A stretch of DNA of 47,967 bases from Brevibacterium sp. (GCA_030457025.1 JAKDSA010000018.1:1-47967); one strand, 5' to 3'; shown: positions 8,254 through 16,575, counted from the stretch's first letter. Notes: a model not told the origin generated them from the letters alone. A program made the numbers and translations.

Positions 8254-9378
8254 TCAGATGAGTCCGCGGCGGGCCGCCTCTTCGGCAGCTTCCACATACG
8301 AATGGGTCTTCGCAGCCTGATGCTCGGCGAAGACCGAACGCACAGTCCCCGACTTCGAGCGCATGACCAGCGAGTGCGTGGTGACGTGTCCGCCATCGAA
8401 CTTCACTCCGTCGAGCAGATCACCGTTGGTGATGCCGGTGGCCACGAAGTAGCTGTTGTCACCGGTGACGAGGTCATCGGTGTTGAGTACCTGGTCGACG
8501 TCGAGTCCGGCTGCGGCCGCAGCCTCACGCTCAGAATCATCCTGTGGCCACAGACGGCCCTGGATGACTCCGCCCAGTGCCTTGATCGCGCAGGCAGTGA
8601 TGATGCCCTCAGGGGTACCGCCGATTCCCATCAGCATGTCGACGCCGGTCCCGGGACGGCAGGCGGCAATGGCGCCGGCGACATCACCATCGGTGATGAG
8701 CTGGATGCGTGCTCCTGCGGCGCGGATCTCATCGATCATCTTCTGGTGGCGGGGACGATCGAGGATCATCACGGTGACCGAAGACGGGTCGTTCGTGCCT
8801 TTGCCCTTGGCCACGCGGCGGATGTTCTCGGCCACAGGCAGGCGCAGATCGACGGCGTCGGCGGCAGCGGGACCCGTGACGAGCTTCTCCATGTAGAAGA
8901 CTGCGGACGGGTCGTACATGGCACCGTCTTCGGTGACCGCCATGACCGAAATGGCGTTGGGCATTCCGAGTGCGGTCAGACGGGTGCCGTCGATCGGGTC
9001 GACTGCCACGTCACAGTGGGCGCCTTCGCCGTCGCCGACCTGCTCACCATTGAAGAGCATCGGCGCTTCGTCCTTCTCGCCTTCGCCGATGACGACTCGC
9101 CCGGCCATGCGGACGGTCGAGATGACGTTGCGCATCGCAGCGACAGCGGCACCGTCGGCAGCGATCTTGTCACCGCGTCCTACCCAGGGGGCGGCAGCAA
9201 TGGCGGCGGCCTCGGTGACTCTGACAAGCTCGAGGGCGAGGTTGCGGTCGGGAGCGTCGGCTCCGACCTGTGCTTTCTGGGACCAGGCATCCGTCACAGC
9301 TACGGGAGGAGCCACGGCATCCACTCGGCCTCGGTCATGATGAGATTTCACGTCAGCAGATTCATTGGAGTCACTCAT
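8254..9378 (-). CDS. glpX: Fructose-1,6-bisphosphatase, class II (GlpX)
   Basis: GlpX hydrolyses fructose 1,6-bisphosphate to fructose 6-phosphate, the committed step of gluconeogenesis; in mycobacteria it is the main such enzyme. The product (374 residues from the start used here) has [18 protein letters not shown] near the N-terminus, the metal-binding [10 protein letters not shown] block and the DPIDGT motif of lithium-sensitive phosphatases, followed by the GIGGTPEG segment. I use the ATG at 9378 (SDSNES); the frame also has an ATG at 9417 that would add 13 residues without a ribosome binding site. It is divergent from the DUF4245 gene, as in Rv1099c-Rv1100. Confidence 0.95.
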   Translation of the reverse strand: MSDSNESADVKSHHDRGRVDAVAPPVAVTDAWSQKAQVGADAPDRNLALELVRVTEAAAIAAAPWVGRGDKIAADGAAVAAMRNVISTVRMAGRVVIGEGEKDEAPMLFNGEQVGDGEGAHCDVAVDPIDGTRLTALGMPNAISVMAVTEDGAMYDPSAVFYMEKLVTGPAAADAVDLRLPVAENIRRVAKGKGTNDPSSVTVMILDRPRHQKMIDEIRAAGARIQLITDGDVAGAIAACRPGTGVDMLMGIGGTPEGIITACAIKALGGVIQGRLWPQDDSEREAAAAAGLDVDQVLNTDDLVTGDNSYFVATGITNGDLLDGVKFDGGHVTTHSLVMRSKSGTVRSVFAEHQAAKTHSYVEAAEEAARRGLI

Positions 9379-9587
9379 GCGTCCAATTGTGCCACCCCGC
9401 ACGTTCGGCTCCGACATCGGGACAATTTCGCGTCGTCACTGTGCCCTCCATCATGATCGCCCGCACAGGATTGGCCCTTGGAGGCAACCACGAGGACAAT
9501 GGCGATGTGAATGCCCAATCCGATACCTACGCTGTGGGAACTCAGGCACCTGTGACGAGTACGGATGCCAGTTCCGGGGGAGTGCCA

Positions 9588-10157
9588 ATGACTGACGAGT
9601 CCGGAGTGATGCTCCCGGGTTCCAGGGAAGAGATGCGCTTCCTGCGGAAGAACTCGAACTGGGTCAACATGATCATCGCGATCCTGGCCTGCCTGGCTGT
9701 CGTCGCCGTGGTTCTGCTCATGGCCCCTCAGCCGGAGGTCGACTCCAAGCGTGTGGTCGATTACCAGCTGATCGCGGAGCAGTCGCAGGACAGCGCAGAC
9801 TTCGATCTCGTCGTGCCGGAAATCCCGAGTGGGTGGACATCGAACGAGGCGAGTCTGGACCGCGTGGGCGATTCCGACTACACCTCCTGGTACGTCTCCT
9901 TCGTCGACACCGAACGGCAATGGGTGAGCATCGATCAGGCCAAGGCGACCGAGAACTGGGCCGAGAACCAAGTCGACGATGCGATTGCTGCTGAGACAGT
10001 GACCGTCGGTGGCTCGGATTTTCAGATCTATCGGACCGAGGACGCCAAGGAATACTGGGTCACGGGCAAGGGTGACACGTTCGTCGTCATCACCGCAATT
10101 GCGACTCCCGAGACCATCGACTCATTCGCAAAGCAGGTTGCCGAACAGCTGAAATGA
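9588..10157 (+). CDS. DUF4245 membrane-anchored protein
   Basis: The 189-residue product has a short cytoplasmic start, one membrane helix at about residues 24-44 (NMIIAILACLAVVAVVLLM) and an extracytoplasmic domain that fits DUF4245: the LVVPEIPSGW entry, a WYVSFVD strand, and the C-terminal pattern YWVTGKGDTFVVITA. The family is found next to glpX in actinobacteria (Rv1100) and has no known activity. The ATG at 9588 is preceded by GGGGGAG at five bases, a strong site; a GTG at 9507 preceded by GAGGA would add 27 residues and is the alternative. It converges on xseB with a 28-bp gap. Confidence 0.85.
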   Translation: MTDESGVMLPGSREEMRFLRKNSNWVNMIIAILACLAVVAVVLLMAPQPEVDSKRVVDYQLIAEQSQDSADFDLVVPEIPSGWTSNEASLDRVGDSDYTSWYVSFVDTERQWVSIDQAKATENWAENQVDDAIAAETVTVGGSDFQIYRTEDAKEYWVTGKGDTFVVITAIATPETIDSFAKQVAEQLK

Positions 10158-10185
10158 GTTTCTGACCGTTCAGTTGACGGTTGAC

Positions 10186-10425
10186 TCAGTCCTCGTCGTC
10201 TGAGGAATCTTCCCGGGCTTTGTCGAGGCGTTCCCGCGCTCCGTCGAGCCACCCCTGGCAACGGTCGGCCAAGGCTTCGCCTCGTTCCCACAGGCGCAGG
10301 GAGTCCTCCAGGGGAAGGTTGCCGGCTTCGAGTCGCTTGACGATTCCGACCAGTTCTTCACGGGCCTGTTCGTAGCTGAGGGAACTGATGTCGGCCTGGT
10401 TCTGCTGAGTTGTCGGTTCTGTCAT
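10186..10425 (-). CDS. xseB: Exodeoxyribonuclease VII small subunit
   Basis: XseB binds in several copies to XseA to form exonuclease VII, which degrades single-stranded DNA from both ends. The 79-residue product has the family core: SYEQAREELVGIVKRLEAGNLPLEDSLRLWERGEAL, a helical hairpin, followed by a short helical tail. It follows xseA on the same strand with 63 bp between them, the usual order, and the pair should be cotranscribed. Its size is within the normal range of 60-90 residues. Confidence 0.94.
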   Translation of the reverse strand: MTEPTTQQNQADISSLSYEQAREELVGIVKRLEAGNLPLEDSLRLWERGEALADRCQGWLDGARERLDKAREDSSDDED

Positions 10426-10488
10426 GACTGCATCCTTCGTGTGGTTCTTCGAGTGTGTCTTGGATTGGAGCTGTGGTGAGTTGGGCGC

Positions 10489-11784
10489 TCAGTCGTCTTC
10501 GGAGCTGTTCTGCACCGCTGTCACCTCGGCGTCGAAGCGTCCACGAGCGACACGGACGTGAACGCCGGTGCCGGCGCTGACTTCGGCCGAATCCCTGATG
10601 GCCTGACCATCATCGCTTTGGACGACGGCGTATCCACGTTCGAGGGTCCGCAACGGTGACAGCGAGCGTGCCTGTGAGCGCAGATGACTGATCTCGGTCT
10701 GCCCTTGCATGATGAGCGTCGTAGTTGCTTGGAGGCTGCGTCGCCGGACCAGTCGCAGCTGCTCTTCGTGAGCGGTCACCATGGTCTGCGGCTCCGCAAG
10801 GACCGGACGTGACCGGACTGCGGTGAGCATCTCCTGCTCTCGGTCGATGATCCGATTGGCTGCGGCCTCGAGTTCAGCCCGGGCGCGCAGCAGGTTCATG
10901 GATTCCTCGGCCACATCGGGCACGATGCGCTTGGCCGCATCGGTGGGCGTCGATGCGCGCATGTCGGCGACTTCATCGAGGATCGGACGATCGGCCTCGT
11001 GGCCGATGGCCGATACCACGGGAGTATCCGCATTGGACACGGCACGGACCAGCGCTTCGTTGGAGAACGGGAGCAGGTCCTCCATACTCCCGCCGCCGCG
11101 AGCGATGACGATGAGGTCGATCTGCGGATCGGCATCGAGTTCGGCGAGGTTCTTCATCACGCCCGGAACGGCGTCGGGTCCCTGGACAGCGCAATTGCGA
11201 ATTTCGAATTCTGCGGCCGGCCAGCGCAGATGAACGTTGCGAACGACGTCCTTCTGCGCATCGGAGTCCCTGCCGGTGATGAGACCGATCCGATTGGGCA
11301 GGAAGGGCAGAGGCATCTTCCGATTCGGATCGAACAGGCCCTCTGCGCCGAGCTGCTTCTTCAATCGTTCGAGTCTGGCAAGGAGCTCGCCCAGTCCGAC
11401 GGCGCGGATGTCATTGGCCCGCATGGTCAAACGACCGGTCTTCGTCCAGAAATCAGCCTTGAGGTTGGCGACGACGTGGCTGCCTTCGGACAGCGGCGCA
11501 CCGGTGCGTTCGAGGACGTTCTTCCAGATCTGGACGGGCAACGACATCTCGACATCGGTGTCGCGCAGTGTCAGATAACTGGCCTTGCCGCGGTGATTGA
11601 GCTCCACGACCTGTCCCTCGATCCACACGCTCGACATGCGGTCGATATAGGACTTCATCTTGCTCGAGAGCAGACTCAGGGGCCACGGGTTCTCAGCCGT
11701 CGTCTCGCCTGCCGTTGGGGCCAGCTCGTGAGCGTCGACCGTTTCGCCGAGGGTCCCGGGAGTGCCGGAAATTCGTTGCGCCAT
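10489..11784 (-). CDS. xseA: Exodeoxyribonuclease VII large subunit
   Basis: XseA is the catalytic subunit of exonuclease VII. The 431-residue product has an N-terminal OB-fold that binds single-stranded DNA (VWIEGQVVEL, ASYLTLRD, VHVVANLKADFW-type segment), the nuclease core with GLITGRDSDAQKDVV, the IDLIVIARGGGSMEDLLPF block and PVVSAIGHEADRPILDEVAD, then a long helical region and the LRTLERGYAVV C-terminal segment. The ATG at 11784 has GGGGAG six bases upstream; the reading frame stays open for 35 more codons upstream but these lack any conservation. It is divergent from ispH across 146 bp, as in Rv1108c-Rv1110. Confidence 0.95.
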   Translation of the reverse strand: MAQRISGTPGTLGETVDAHELAPTAGETTAENPWPLSLLSSKMKSYIDRMSSVWIEGQVVELNHRGKASYLTLRDTDVEMSLPVQIWKNVLERTGAPLSEGSHVVANLKADFWTKTGRLTMRANDIRAVGLGELLARLERLKKQLGAEGLFDPNRKMPLPFLPNRIGLITGRDSDAQKDVVRNVHLRWPAAEFEIRNCAVQGPDAVPGVMKNLAELDADPQIDLIVIARGGGSMEDLLPFSNEALVRAVSNADTPVVSAIGHEADRPILDEVADMRASTPTDAAKRIVPDVAEESMNLLRARAELEAAANRIIDREQEMLTAVRSRPVLAEPQTMVTAHEEQLRLVRRRSLQATTTLIMQGQTEISHLRSQARSLSPLRTLERGYAVVQSDDGQAIRDSAEVSAGTGVHVRVARGRFDAEVTAVQNSSEDD

Positions 11785-11918
11785 GTTGTCTCCCCTTCCA
11801 ATCCACCACTCTAACGAACGGTGGTGACATGACGAATCATTGCCTCGCAGGAATGGCGGTGGTTGAGCCTGCGATATGGATTGCTCCACGTTTGTAGCCG
11901 TTGTTCAGGTCCTCGGCT

Positions 11919-11924
11919 TAAACT
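11919..11924 (+). promoter_or_regulatory. -10 box of a probable leaderless ispH transcript
   Basis: TAAACT ends six bases before the GTG at 11931, the distance at which transcription normally starts. With no Shine-Dalgarno sequence nearby, this suggests that the ispH mRNA begins at its own start codon, a common mode in actinobacteria. Confidence 0.5.
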
Positions 11925-11930
11925 GTGCTT

Positions 11931-13010
11931 GTGACTGCCGTATCTGTACCCATGCCCACCATCCCGCGCAAACGTCTTGCTCCGGAGGACATCCGGACGC
12001 CCGAAGGCGCTGACCAGAATGTGCTTCTGGCCGCCCCTCGGGGATACTGCGCCGGTGTCGATCGCGCAGTGATCGCTGTCGAGCGCGCACTCGAGCACTA
12101 CGGTGCTCCCGTCTACGTGCGCAAGGAGATTGTGCACAACCGGTATGTTGTCGACACCCTGTCCGAACGCGGCGCCGTGTTCGTCAACGAGACCGATGAA
12201 GTCCCCGAAGGCGCCCGAGTCGTGTTCTCCGCACACGGTGTATCCCCGGCTGTCCACGCCGAGGCGGCCGCGCGTGAGCTCTCCACGATCGATGCCACCT
12301 GTCCCTTGGTGACGAAGGTCCACCGCGAGGCCGTTCGCTTCGCCCGTGACGGCTACCGCATCCTTCTTGTCGGTCACGCCGGACACGAAGAGGTCGAAGG
12401 CACGATGGGCGAGGCGCCCGATGACATCACACTGATCCAGAATCCTGAGGAAGCGAAGACCGTCGAGATCGACGAGACGGAGAGCCTGGTCTGGATTTCA
12501 CAGACCACGCTGAGCGTCGACGAAACGATGGCTACGGTCAATATCCTGCGGGAACGGTTCCCACACCTGCAGGACCCTCCGAGCGACGACATCTGCTATG
12601 CCACCTCGAACCGCCAGGTGGCTGTGAAGAAGATCGCCCCGCAGTCCGATCTGGTCCTGGTGGTCGGCTCGGCGAACTCATCGAACTCCGTGCGTCTGGT
12701 AGAAGTTGCTCTGGAACACGGAGCCAAGGACGCTCACCGTGTCGATTTCGCGCGCGAGGTCGACGAAACCTGGTTCCACGACGTCTCGACAGTCGGTGTG
12801 ACCTCCGGAGCCAGCGTGCCCGACGGGCTGGTCCACGACCTCCTGGAGCTGCTGGCCGAATATGGTTTCGGAGCTGTCGAGGAAGTCGTCACAGCCGAGG
12901 AGGACGTCATTTTCTCTTTGCCGAGCCAACTGCGCAAGGATCTCAAGGCCGCTGGCAAGAAGACCTCGAACAAACGCGACGGCGCCGACCGAGACCACGA
13001 CCTCGTCTGA
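11931..13010 (+). CDS. ispH: 4-Hydroxy-3-methylbut-2-enyl diphosphate reductase (IspH)
   Basis: IspH is the last enzyme of the MEP pathway and reduces HMBPP to isopentenyl and dimethylallyl diphosphate with a [4Fe-4S] cluster. The three cluster cysteines are visible: [12 protein letters not shown] (about residue 40), [11 protein letters not shown] (about 121) and [10 protein letters not shown] (about 222); the substrate-binding SANSSNS and TSGASVPD segments are present too. I use GTG 11931, which fits a leaderless transcript; GTG 11925 and ATG 11952 are alternatives in the same frame. The isoprenoid units it makes feed the prenyl synthase encoded 7 kb away in the same conserved block. Confidence 0.95.
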   Translation: MTAVSVPMPTIPRKRLAPEDIRTPEGADQNVLLAAPRGYCAGVDRAVIAVERALEHYGAPVYVRKEIVHNRYVVDTLSERGAVFVNETDEVPEGARVVFSAHGVSPAVHAEAAARELSTIDATCPLVTKVHREAVRFARDGYRILLVGHAGHEEVEGTMGEAPDDITLIQNPEEAKTVEIDETESLVWISQTTLSVDETMATVNILRERFPHLQDPPSDDICYATSNRQVAVKKIAPQSDLVLVVGSANSSNSVRLVEVALEHGAKDAHRVDFAREVDETWFHDVSTVGVTSGASVPDGLVHDLLELLAEYGFGAVEEVVTAEEDVIFSLPSQLRKDLKAAGKKTSNKRDGADRDHDLV

Positions 13011-13022
13011 TCGATGGCTTCT

Positions 13023-14207
13023 CTAGTCGGTGCCTGTGCGACGACCGTGCAGGTCATCTCCGTCGGGTGCAGCGAAAGGGCCCTGTCCTGAGGAGTGTGG
13101 CCGTGTGAGTTCTTCTGCGCTGACCCCGCGGCTGTGTGAGTCAAGCTCTGCGACTGCGTCGAGTTCGGTTGTCACGATTCCCGTGGACGGGAATTTTCGG
13201 GCTGTGACAAGGAACCGCGACTCCAGTGACGAGACGAAGCGGTTGTAGTCCTCGACCGACCGGTCGAGACTCGAGCCCATCCGCGTCACATGTGTGACCA
13301 GGGTGCCGATGCGCTCGTAGAGCTCGGTGCCGAGTTTGAGCACCTCAGCGGCAGATGTGCTCATGTCCGCCTGCCGCCAATTGAGTGCCACAGTCTTGAG
13401 TAGGACCAGAAGCGTAGCCGGGGAAGCGAGCACGACGTTCTTGCCGAGGGCATGATCGATCATCTTCGGATAGGTGGATGCCGCCGAGGAGAGTAGCCCG
13501 TCTGTGGGGACGAAGCAGACGACGAAGTCCGGTGCGTTGTCGAAGGCTTTCCAATATTCCTTGGATGCCAGAGAATCGATGTGACGCAGCAGCGCGCGAG
13601 CATGGTCCTCGTCGTTGGAATCAGTACCATCCATGCGCGCTGACAACGGCGTTTTGGCATCGATGATGATCGTTCCGCCGCCGGGCAGATTCACGGTCAT
13701 ATCGGGACGATGGCGTTTGCCGTCACGCGCGCTGCTGACTTGGGTCTCGAAGTCCACATGGGGGAGGAGGCCTGCGTATTCGACGATGCGTCGCAGCTGG
13801 ACCTCACCCCAGTCGCCACGCTGAGCCGTCGAGTTCAGCGCACTGGCCAGCGAGCCCGTCGATTCCTGCAACCGGAGATTCTGTTGGCTGAGGTGCCCGA
13901 TCTGCGTGTTGAGCCGCGTAATCTGTTCGAGCTGCGTGCGGTCCTGAGCCTGAAGATTCTCCTGCAGGTGATTGACGCTCGCCGCAAGCGGTCCGATGGC
14001 GGCAGTGATCTCACCGGCCATCTGCGCGTCGGCCTCCAGATCCTCCGTCCGGTCGGTGAGGATCCGAGACGTGGTCTCTGCTCGGGTGAGTCGCTCGATA
14101 TAGCGGGAACGTGCGTGCGCACGCCCGAGGAAGAAGCCGAGCGCGGCGCTGATGACGATCGCCAGGATGAAGACGATGAAAAGTCCGGTGGCGGGGAAAG
14201 CATTCAT
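13023..14207 (-). CDS. rmuC: DNA recombination protein RmuC
   Basis: RmuC-family proteins are membrane-anchored, coiled-coil nuclease-fold proteins that limit recombination at inverted repeats. The 394-residue product has an N-terminal membrane helix (residues 7-28), a coiled coil from about residue 35 to 130 (RLTRAETTSRILTDRTEDLEA onwards, rich in Gln and Leu), and the RmuC domain with RGDWGEVQLRRIVEYAGLLPHVDFETQ, the IIIDAKTPLSARM block and the FVPTDGLLSSAASTYP segment. The C-terminal 30 residues are low complexity. The start at 14207 places the membrane helix at the N-terminus; the frame extends to 14351 over the ychF promoter and first codons without conservation. It converges on ispH with 12 bp between stops. 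Confidence 0.92.
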   Translation of the reverse strand: MNAFPATGLFIVFILAIVISAALGFFLGRAHARSRYIERLTRAETTSRILTDRTEDLEADAQMAGEITAAIGPLAASVNHLQENLQAQDRTQLEQITRLNTQIGHLSQQNLRLQESTGSLASALNSTAQRGDWGEVQLRRIVEYAGLLPHVDFETQVSSARDGKRHRPDMTVNLPGGGTIIIDAKTPLSARMDGTDSNDEDHARALLRHIDSLASKEYWKAFDNAPDFVVCFVPTDGLLSSAASTYPKMIDHALGKNVVLASPATLLVLLKTVALNWRQADMSTSAAEVLKLGTELYERIGTLVTHVTRMGSSLDRSVEDYNRFVSSLESRFLVTARKFPSTGIVTTELDAVAELDSHSRGVSAEELTRPHSSGQGPFAAPDGDDLHGRRTGTD

Positions 14208-14266
14208 GACTCCACCGTGACAGACGGCACTGACACGAGATTTCGACCCGCGCCTCGGCGGCGGGA

Positions 14267-14272
14267 TAGACT
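14267..14272 (+). promoter_or_regulatory. -10 box of a probable leaderless ychF transcript
   Basis: TAGACT ends eight bases before the GTG at 14281 and there is no Shine-Dalgarno sequence upstream of that codon. This repeats the arrangement seen before ispH. Confidence 0.45.
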
Positions 14273-14280
14273 TGGCTACC

Positions 14281-15366
14281 GTGGCTCTAACTATCGGAAT
14301 CGTGGGACTGCCCAATGTTGGCAAGTCGACCATGTTTAATGCATTGACCAAGAATCAAGTTCTCGCGGCGAACTATCCGTTCGCGACGATCGAACCGAAT
14401 GTCGGCGTGGTGCCGTTGCCCGACGCGCGACTTACTCGGTTGGCAGAGATGTTCACCTCCGAGCGCATCCTCAGCGCAACTGTCGATTTCGTCGATATTG
14501 CCGGAATCGTTCGCGGTGCGTCCGAAGGGGAGGGGCTGGGCAACCAGTTTCTAGCCAACATTCGTGAGGCAGAGGCGATCTGCCAGGTCATTCGCGGATT
14601 CGTCGATGACGATGTCGTCCACGTTGAGGGCAAGATCAGCCCCGCCGACGATATTGACACGATCAACACTGAGCTGATTCTCGCGGACTTGCAGACCTTG
14701 GAGAAGGCTCGGCCGAGGATCGAAAAGGAAGTGAAGGGCAAGCGGGCACCGGCAGAACAGCTGACCGCGATCGATGCCGCCGTCGAGATCCTCGAGAGTG
14801 GAAAGACCCTCTACCAGGCCATGCAGGCCGACAACTTTGACGTTACCGAGCTGCGTGAACTGCAGCTGATGACCGTCAAACCCTTCCTCTACGTCTTCAA
14901 CGTCGACGATGACGTGCTTGCCGATGAGGAGAAGAAAGCCGAGCTGCGTGCCCTGGTGGCTCCCGTCGAAGCCATCTTCCTCGACGCCAAGTTCGAGTCG
15001 GAACTCGCCGAGCTCGACGAAGAGGAAGCGCGCGAAATGCTGGAATCCACCGGTCAGGAAGAGGCCGGGCTGGACCAGTTGGCGCGGGTCGGATTCGATA
15101 CCCTGGGATTGCAGACCTATCTGACAGCCGGTCCGAAAGAAGCGCGTGCCTGGACGATTCCGAAGGGCGCGACGGCTCCAGAGGCAGCCGGTGTCATCCA
15201 TACCGACTTCCAGAAGGGCTTCATCAAGGCTGAGGTGGTCTCCTTTGGCGACCTCGACGCCAAGGGATCGATGGCCGCAGCCAAATCCGCCGGCAAGGTC
15301 CGGATGGAAGGCAAGGAATATGTAATGGTCGATGGTGACGTGGTGGAGTTTAGGTTTAACGTCTAG
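14281..15366 (+). CDS. ychF: Redox-regulated ATPase YchF (Obg family)
   Basis: YchF/OLA1 is a universally conserved P-loop protein of the TRAFAC class that prefers ATP over GTP and is linked to ribosome function and oxidative stress. The 361-residue product has G1 GLPNVGKST right after the start, the switch segment NYPFATIEPNVG, G3 VDIAGIVRGAS, a helical coiled insert (about residues 125-200), the NVDDD nucleotide-specificity region and a C-terminal TGS domain with TAGPKEARAWTIPKGATAP and the end DGDVVEFRFNV. The GTG at 14281 gives the usual N-terminus ALTIGIVG. The 3' end is notable: a higBA module starts 34 bp after the stop codon, and the last codons of ychF are repeated at 16506-16535. 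Confidence 0.96.
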   Translation: MALTIGIVGLPNVGKSTMFNALTKNQVLAANYPFATIEPNVGVVPLPDARLTRLAEMFTSERILSATVDFVDIAGIVRGASEGEGLGNQFLANIREAEAICQVIRGFVDDDVVHVEGKISPADDIDTINTELILADLQTLEKARPRIEKEVKGKRAPAEQLTAIDAAVEILESGKTLYQAMQADNFDVTELRELQLMTVKPFLYVFNVDDDVLADEEKKAELRALVAPVEAIFLDAKFESELAELDEEEAREMLESTGQEEAGLDQLARVGFDTLGLQTYLTAGPKEARAWTIPKGATAPEAAGVIHTDFQKGFIKAEVVSFGDLDAKGSMAAAKSAGKVRMEGKEYVMVDGDVVEFRFNV

Positions 15367-15372
15367 CGTTAA
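15337..15372. repeat. Direct repeat, copy A: ychF 3' end
   Basis: The last ten codons of ychF plus the following palindrome recur at 16506-16541. About 30 of 36 positions match and the coded peptide is almost the same (DVVEFRFNV here, DAVEFRFNV there), with different stop codons (TAG here, TGA there). Confidence 0.85.
15356..15372. promoter_or_regulatory. Palindrome at higBA-1 promoter, probable HigA operator
   Basis: TTAACG-TCTAG-CGTTAA is a perfect 6-bp inverted repeat that includes the ychF stop codon and lies just upstream of a TTATAC hexamer (15385-15390) before higB. HigA antitoxins repress their own promoters through such palindromes; the equivalent site stands before the second higB. 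Confidence 0.6.
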
Positions 15373-15399
15373 TGACGGTGTCCGTTATACACTGGTCTC

Positions 15400-15681
15400 G
15401 TGATCAGATCGTTCGGCAGCAAGGACACCGAGCGCATCTGGCATGAGCAGTACGTCAAGCGCGTCGATCGGACAGTGCAACGAGCGACTCTGCGGAAGCT
15501 CGAGCTGATCCACGCGGCGAAGGACGTCGAGGACCTGCGAATCCCACCGGGGAACCGTTTGGAACGCCTCGTCGGTGATCGTCGCGGGCAGCACAGCATC
15601 CGAGTCAACGCGCAGTGGCGTCTCTGCTTCGTCTGGAGAGAAGGAGGAGCGGACGATGTCGAACTCGTCGACTACCACTGA
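15400..15681 (+). CDS. higB: HigB-type mRNA interferase toxin (copy 1)
   Basis: HigB toxins of the RelE superfamily cut mRNA on the translating ribosome; the cognate HigA neutralises them. The 93-residue product has the family layout IRSFGSKDTERIWHEQ at the start, LRKLELIHAAKDVEDLRIPPGNRLERL in the middle and the basic HSIRVNAQWRLCFVWREG strand that carries the active-site region. The toxin-first gene order is typical of higBA. Translation starts at GTG 15400, nine bases after a TTATAC hexamer, so it may be leaderless. The 3' end overlaps higA by 26 bp. The second copy at 16576 is about 87% identical at protein level by my count (12 differences in 93). Confidence 0.92.
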   Translation: MIRSFGSKDTERIWHEQYVKRVDRTVQRATLRKLELIHAAKDVEDLRIPPGNRLERLVGDRRGQHSIRVNAQWRLCFVWREGGADDVELVDYH

Positions 15682-15976
15682 GGCGGACCTGATCGAGCCG
15701 ATCCATCCGGGGGAGATCCTGATGGAGGACTTCATCGAGGGTTTCGGGATCACCCAGAACAAGCTCGCCGTGTCCATCGGCGTGCCCCCGCGTAGAATCA
15801 ATGAGATCGTGCACGGCAAGCGTGGCATCACCGCAGACACCGCGATTCGCCTGGCACGGTACTTCGGGACCTCGGAGGAGCTCTGGATGAACCTGCAGTC
15901 CAACTACGAGTTGCGGCTCGAGCGGCGCGCTCTGCGGGACAAGCTTGCGGGGATCACGCCGTTGCATGTCGCATGA
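15656..15976 (+). CDS. higA: HigA antitoxin, XRE family (copy 1)
   Basis: HigA binds HigB and represses the operon through a helix-turn-helix. The 106-residue product reads IEPIHPGEILMEDFIEGFGITQNKLAVSIGVPPRRINEIVHGKRGITADTAIRLARYFG, the standard HigA HTH, then SEELWMNLQSNYELRLERR and the tail GITPLHVA. The ATG at 15656 is preceded by AAGGAGGAG. It overlaps higB by 26 bp upstream and the NUDIX gene by 4 bp downstream (ATGA), so three proteins are translated from one coupled message. The second copy differs at only about five of 106 residues, far fewer than the toxins. Confidence 0.94.
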   Translation: MSNSSTTTEADLIEPIHPGEILMEDFIEGFGITQNKLAVSIGVPPRRINEIVHGKRGITADTAIRLARYFGTSEELWMNLQSNYELRLERRALRDKLAGITPLHVA

Positions 15977-16419
15977 CTGTCCTTTTGGAAGAGCTCCGCG
16001 ATTCTGCATATCGTGACGGCGTGGAGGGGTTCGTGGTCGGCGCGGTGATACATCAAGATGGGTCTGCGCTGGTCGTCACTCGTAGCGAACTGGACGATTT
16101 CCTGCCAGGGATCGACGAGGTGCCCTCTGGTGGGGTTGAGCTTGGTGAGACCTTGGTTACGGCACTTAACCGAGAGTTGTCCGAAGAGGTCGGGTTTGCT
16201 GTTGGCTTGATTGATGGTGACTTTCTTGAGACGTTCGATTATCGCTCTGGGGCAGGCAAAGCGACGAGACAGTTCACGGTCTCGGTGCCCTTGGCGGGTC
16301 GAGCAATTCGACTCTCTGACGAGCATGTCGCCTGCAAGTGGGTCACGGCAGAGAACGTCGGTGGGACGTCGTGCACGCTTGAGACGAGGCGCGTGCTTGA
16401 TGCGTGGTTCGCTCGTTGA
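15973..16419 (+). CDS. NUDIX hydrolase, third gene of higBA-1
   Basis: The 148-residue product contains a complete Nudix box at residues 53-75 (G-X5-E59-X7-R67-E68-L-S-E71-E72-V-G-F), so it should be an active magnesium-dependent pyrophosphohydrolase of a nucleoside diphosphate-X compound; the substrate is not evident. Its ATG overlaps the higA stop (ATGA), coupling it to the antitoxin. No NUDIX gene follows the second higBA copy; a broken P-loop kinase gene holds that place. The tie to a toxin-antitoxin pair suggests either a passenger gene carried by the module or a role in the system (for example nucleotide alarmone or RNA-end processing). The latter is speculation. Confidence 0.88.
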   Translation: MTVLLEELRDSAYRDGVEGFVVGAVIHQDGSALVVTRSELDDFLPGIDEVPSGGVELGETLVTALNRELSEEVGFAVGLIDGDFLETFDYRSGAGKATRQFTVSVPLAGRAIRLSDEHVACKWVTAENVGGTSCTLETRRVLDAWFAR

Positions 16420-16505
16420 TCTTCTTGGGTCTACGGACTTCTATCGGAATGTTGGTGAGTTCAAGCCTGACGACTGCGAAGCCCCTTGATGTCTCTACGT
16501 GTCGC

Positions 16506-16541
16506 GACGCGGTGGAATTCAGGTTTAACGTCTGACGTTAT
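16506..16541. repeat. Direct repeat, copy B: duplicated ychF 3' end
   Basis: GAC GCG GTG GAA TTC ... ends in TGA and encodes DAVEFRFNV, a near match to the ychF C-terminus, although no ychF gene precedes it. It is followed by the same palindrome and a second higB, so the repeat unit is ychF-tail plus higBA. Confidence 0.85.
16525..16541. promoter_or_regulatory. Palindrome at higBA-2 promoter
   Basis: TAACGTC-T-GACGTTA (16526-16540) is a perfect inverted repeat with a single central base. It corresponds position for position to the palindrome before copy 1, with changes at the centre, and again lies over the stop codon of the ychF tail. Confidence 0.55.
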
Positions 16542-16575
16542 TGACGCGACGCGCTAAGTGCGTCCTGCTGGTGTC

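Noticed and set aside
8302..9456. Plus-strand reading frame of 384 codons opposite glpX
   Set aside because: Antisense shadow of glpX, no recognisable motif, and no ribosome binding site; glpX on the other strand has clear catalytic motifs.
10999..11814. Plus-strand reading frame of 271 codons opposite xseA
   Set aside because: Antisense to a conserved nuclease subunit; sequence looks like reverse-strand composition only.
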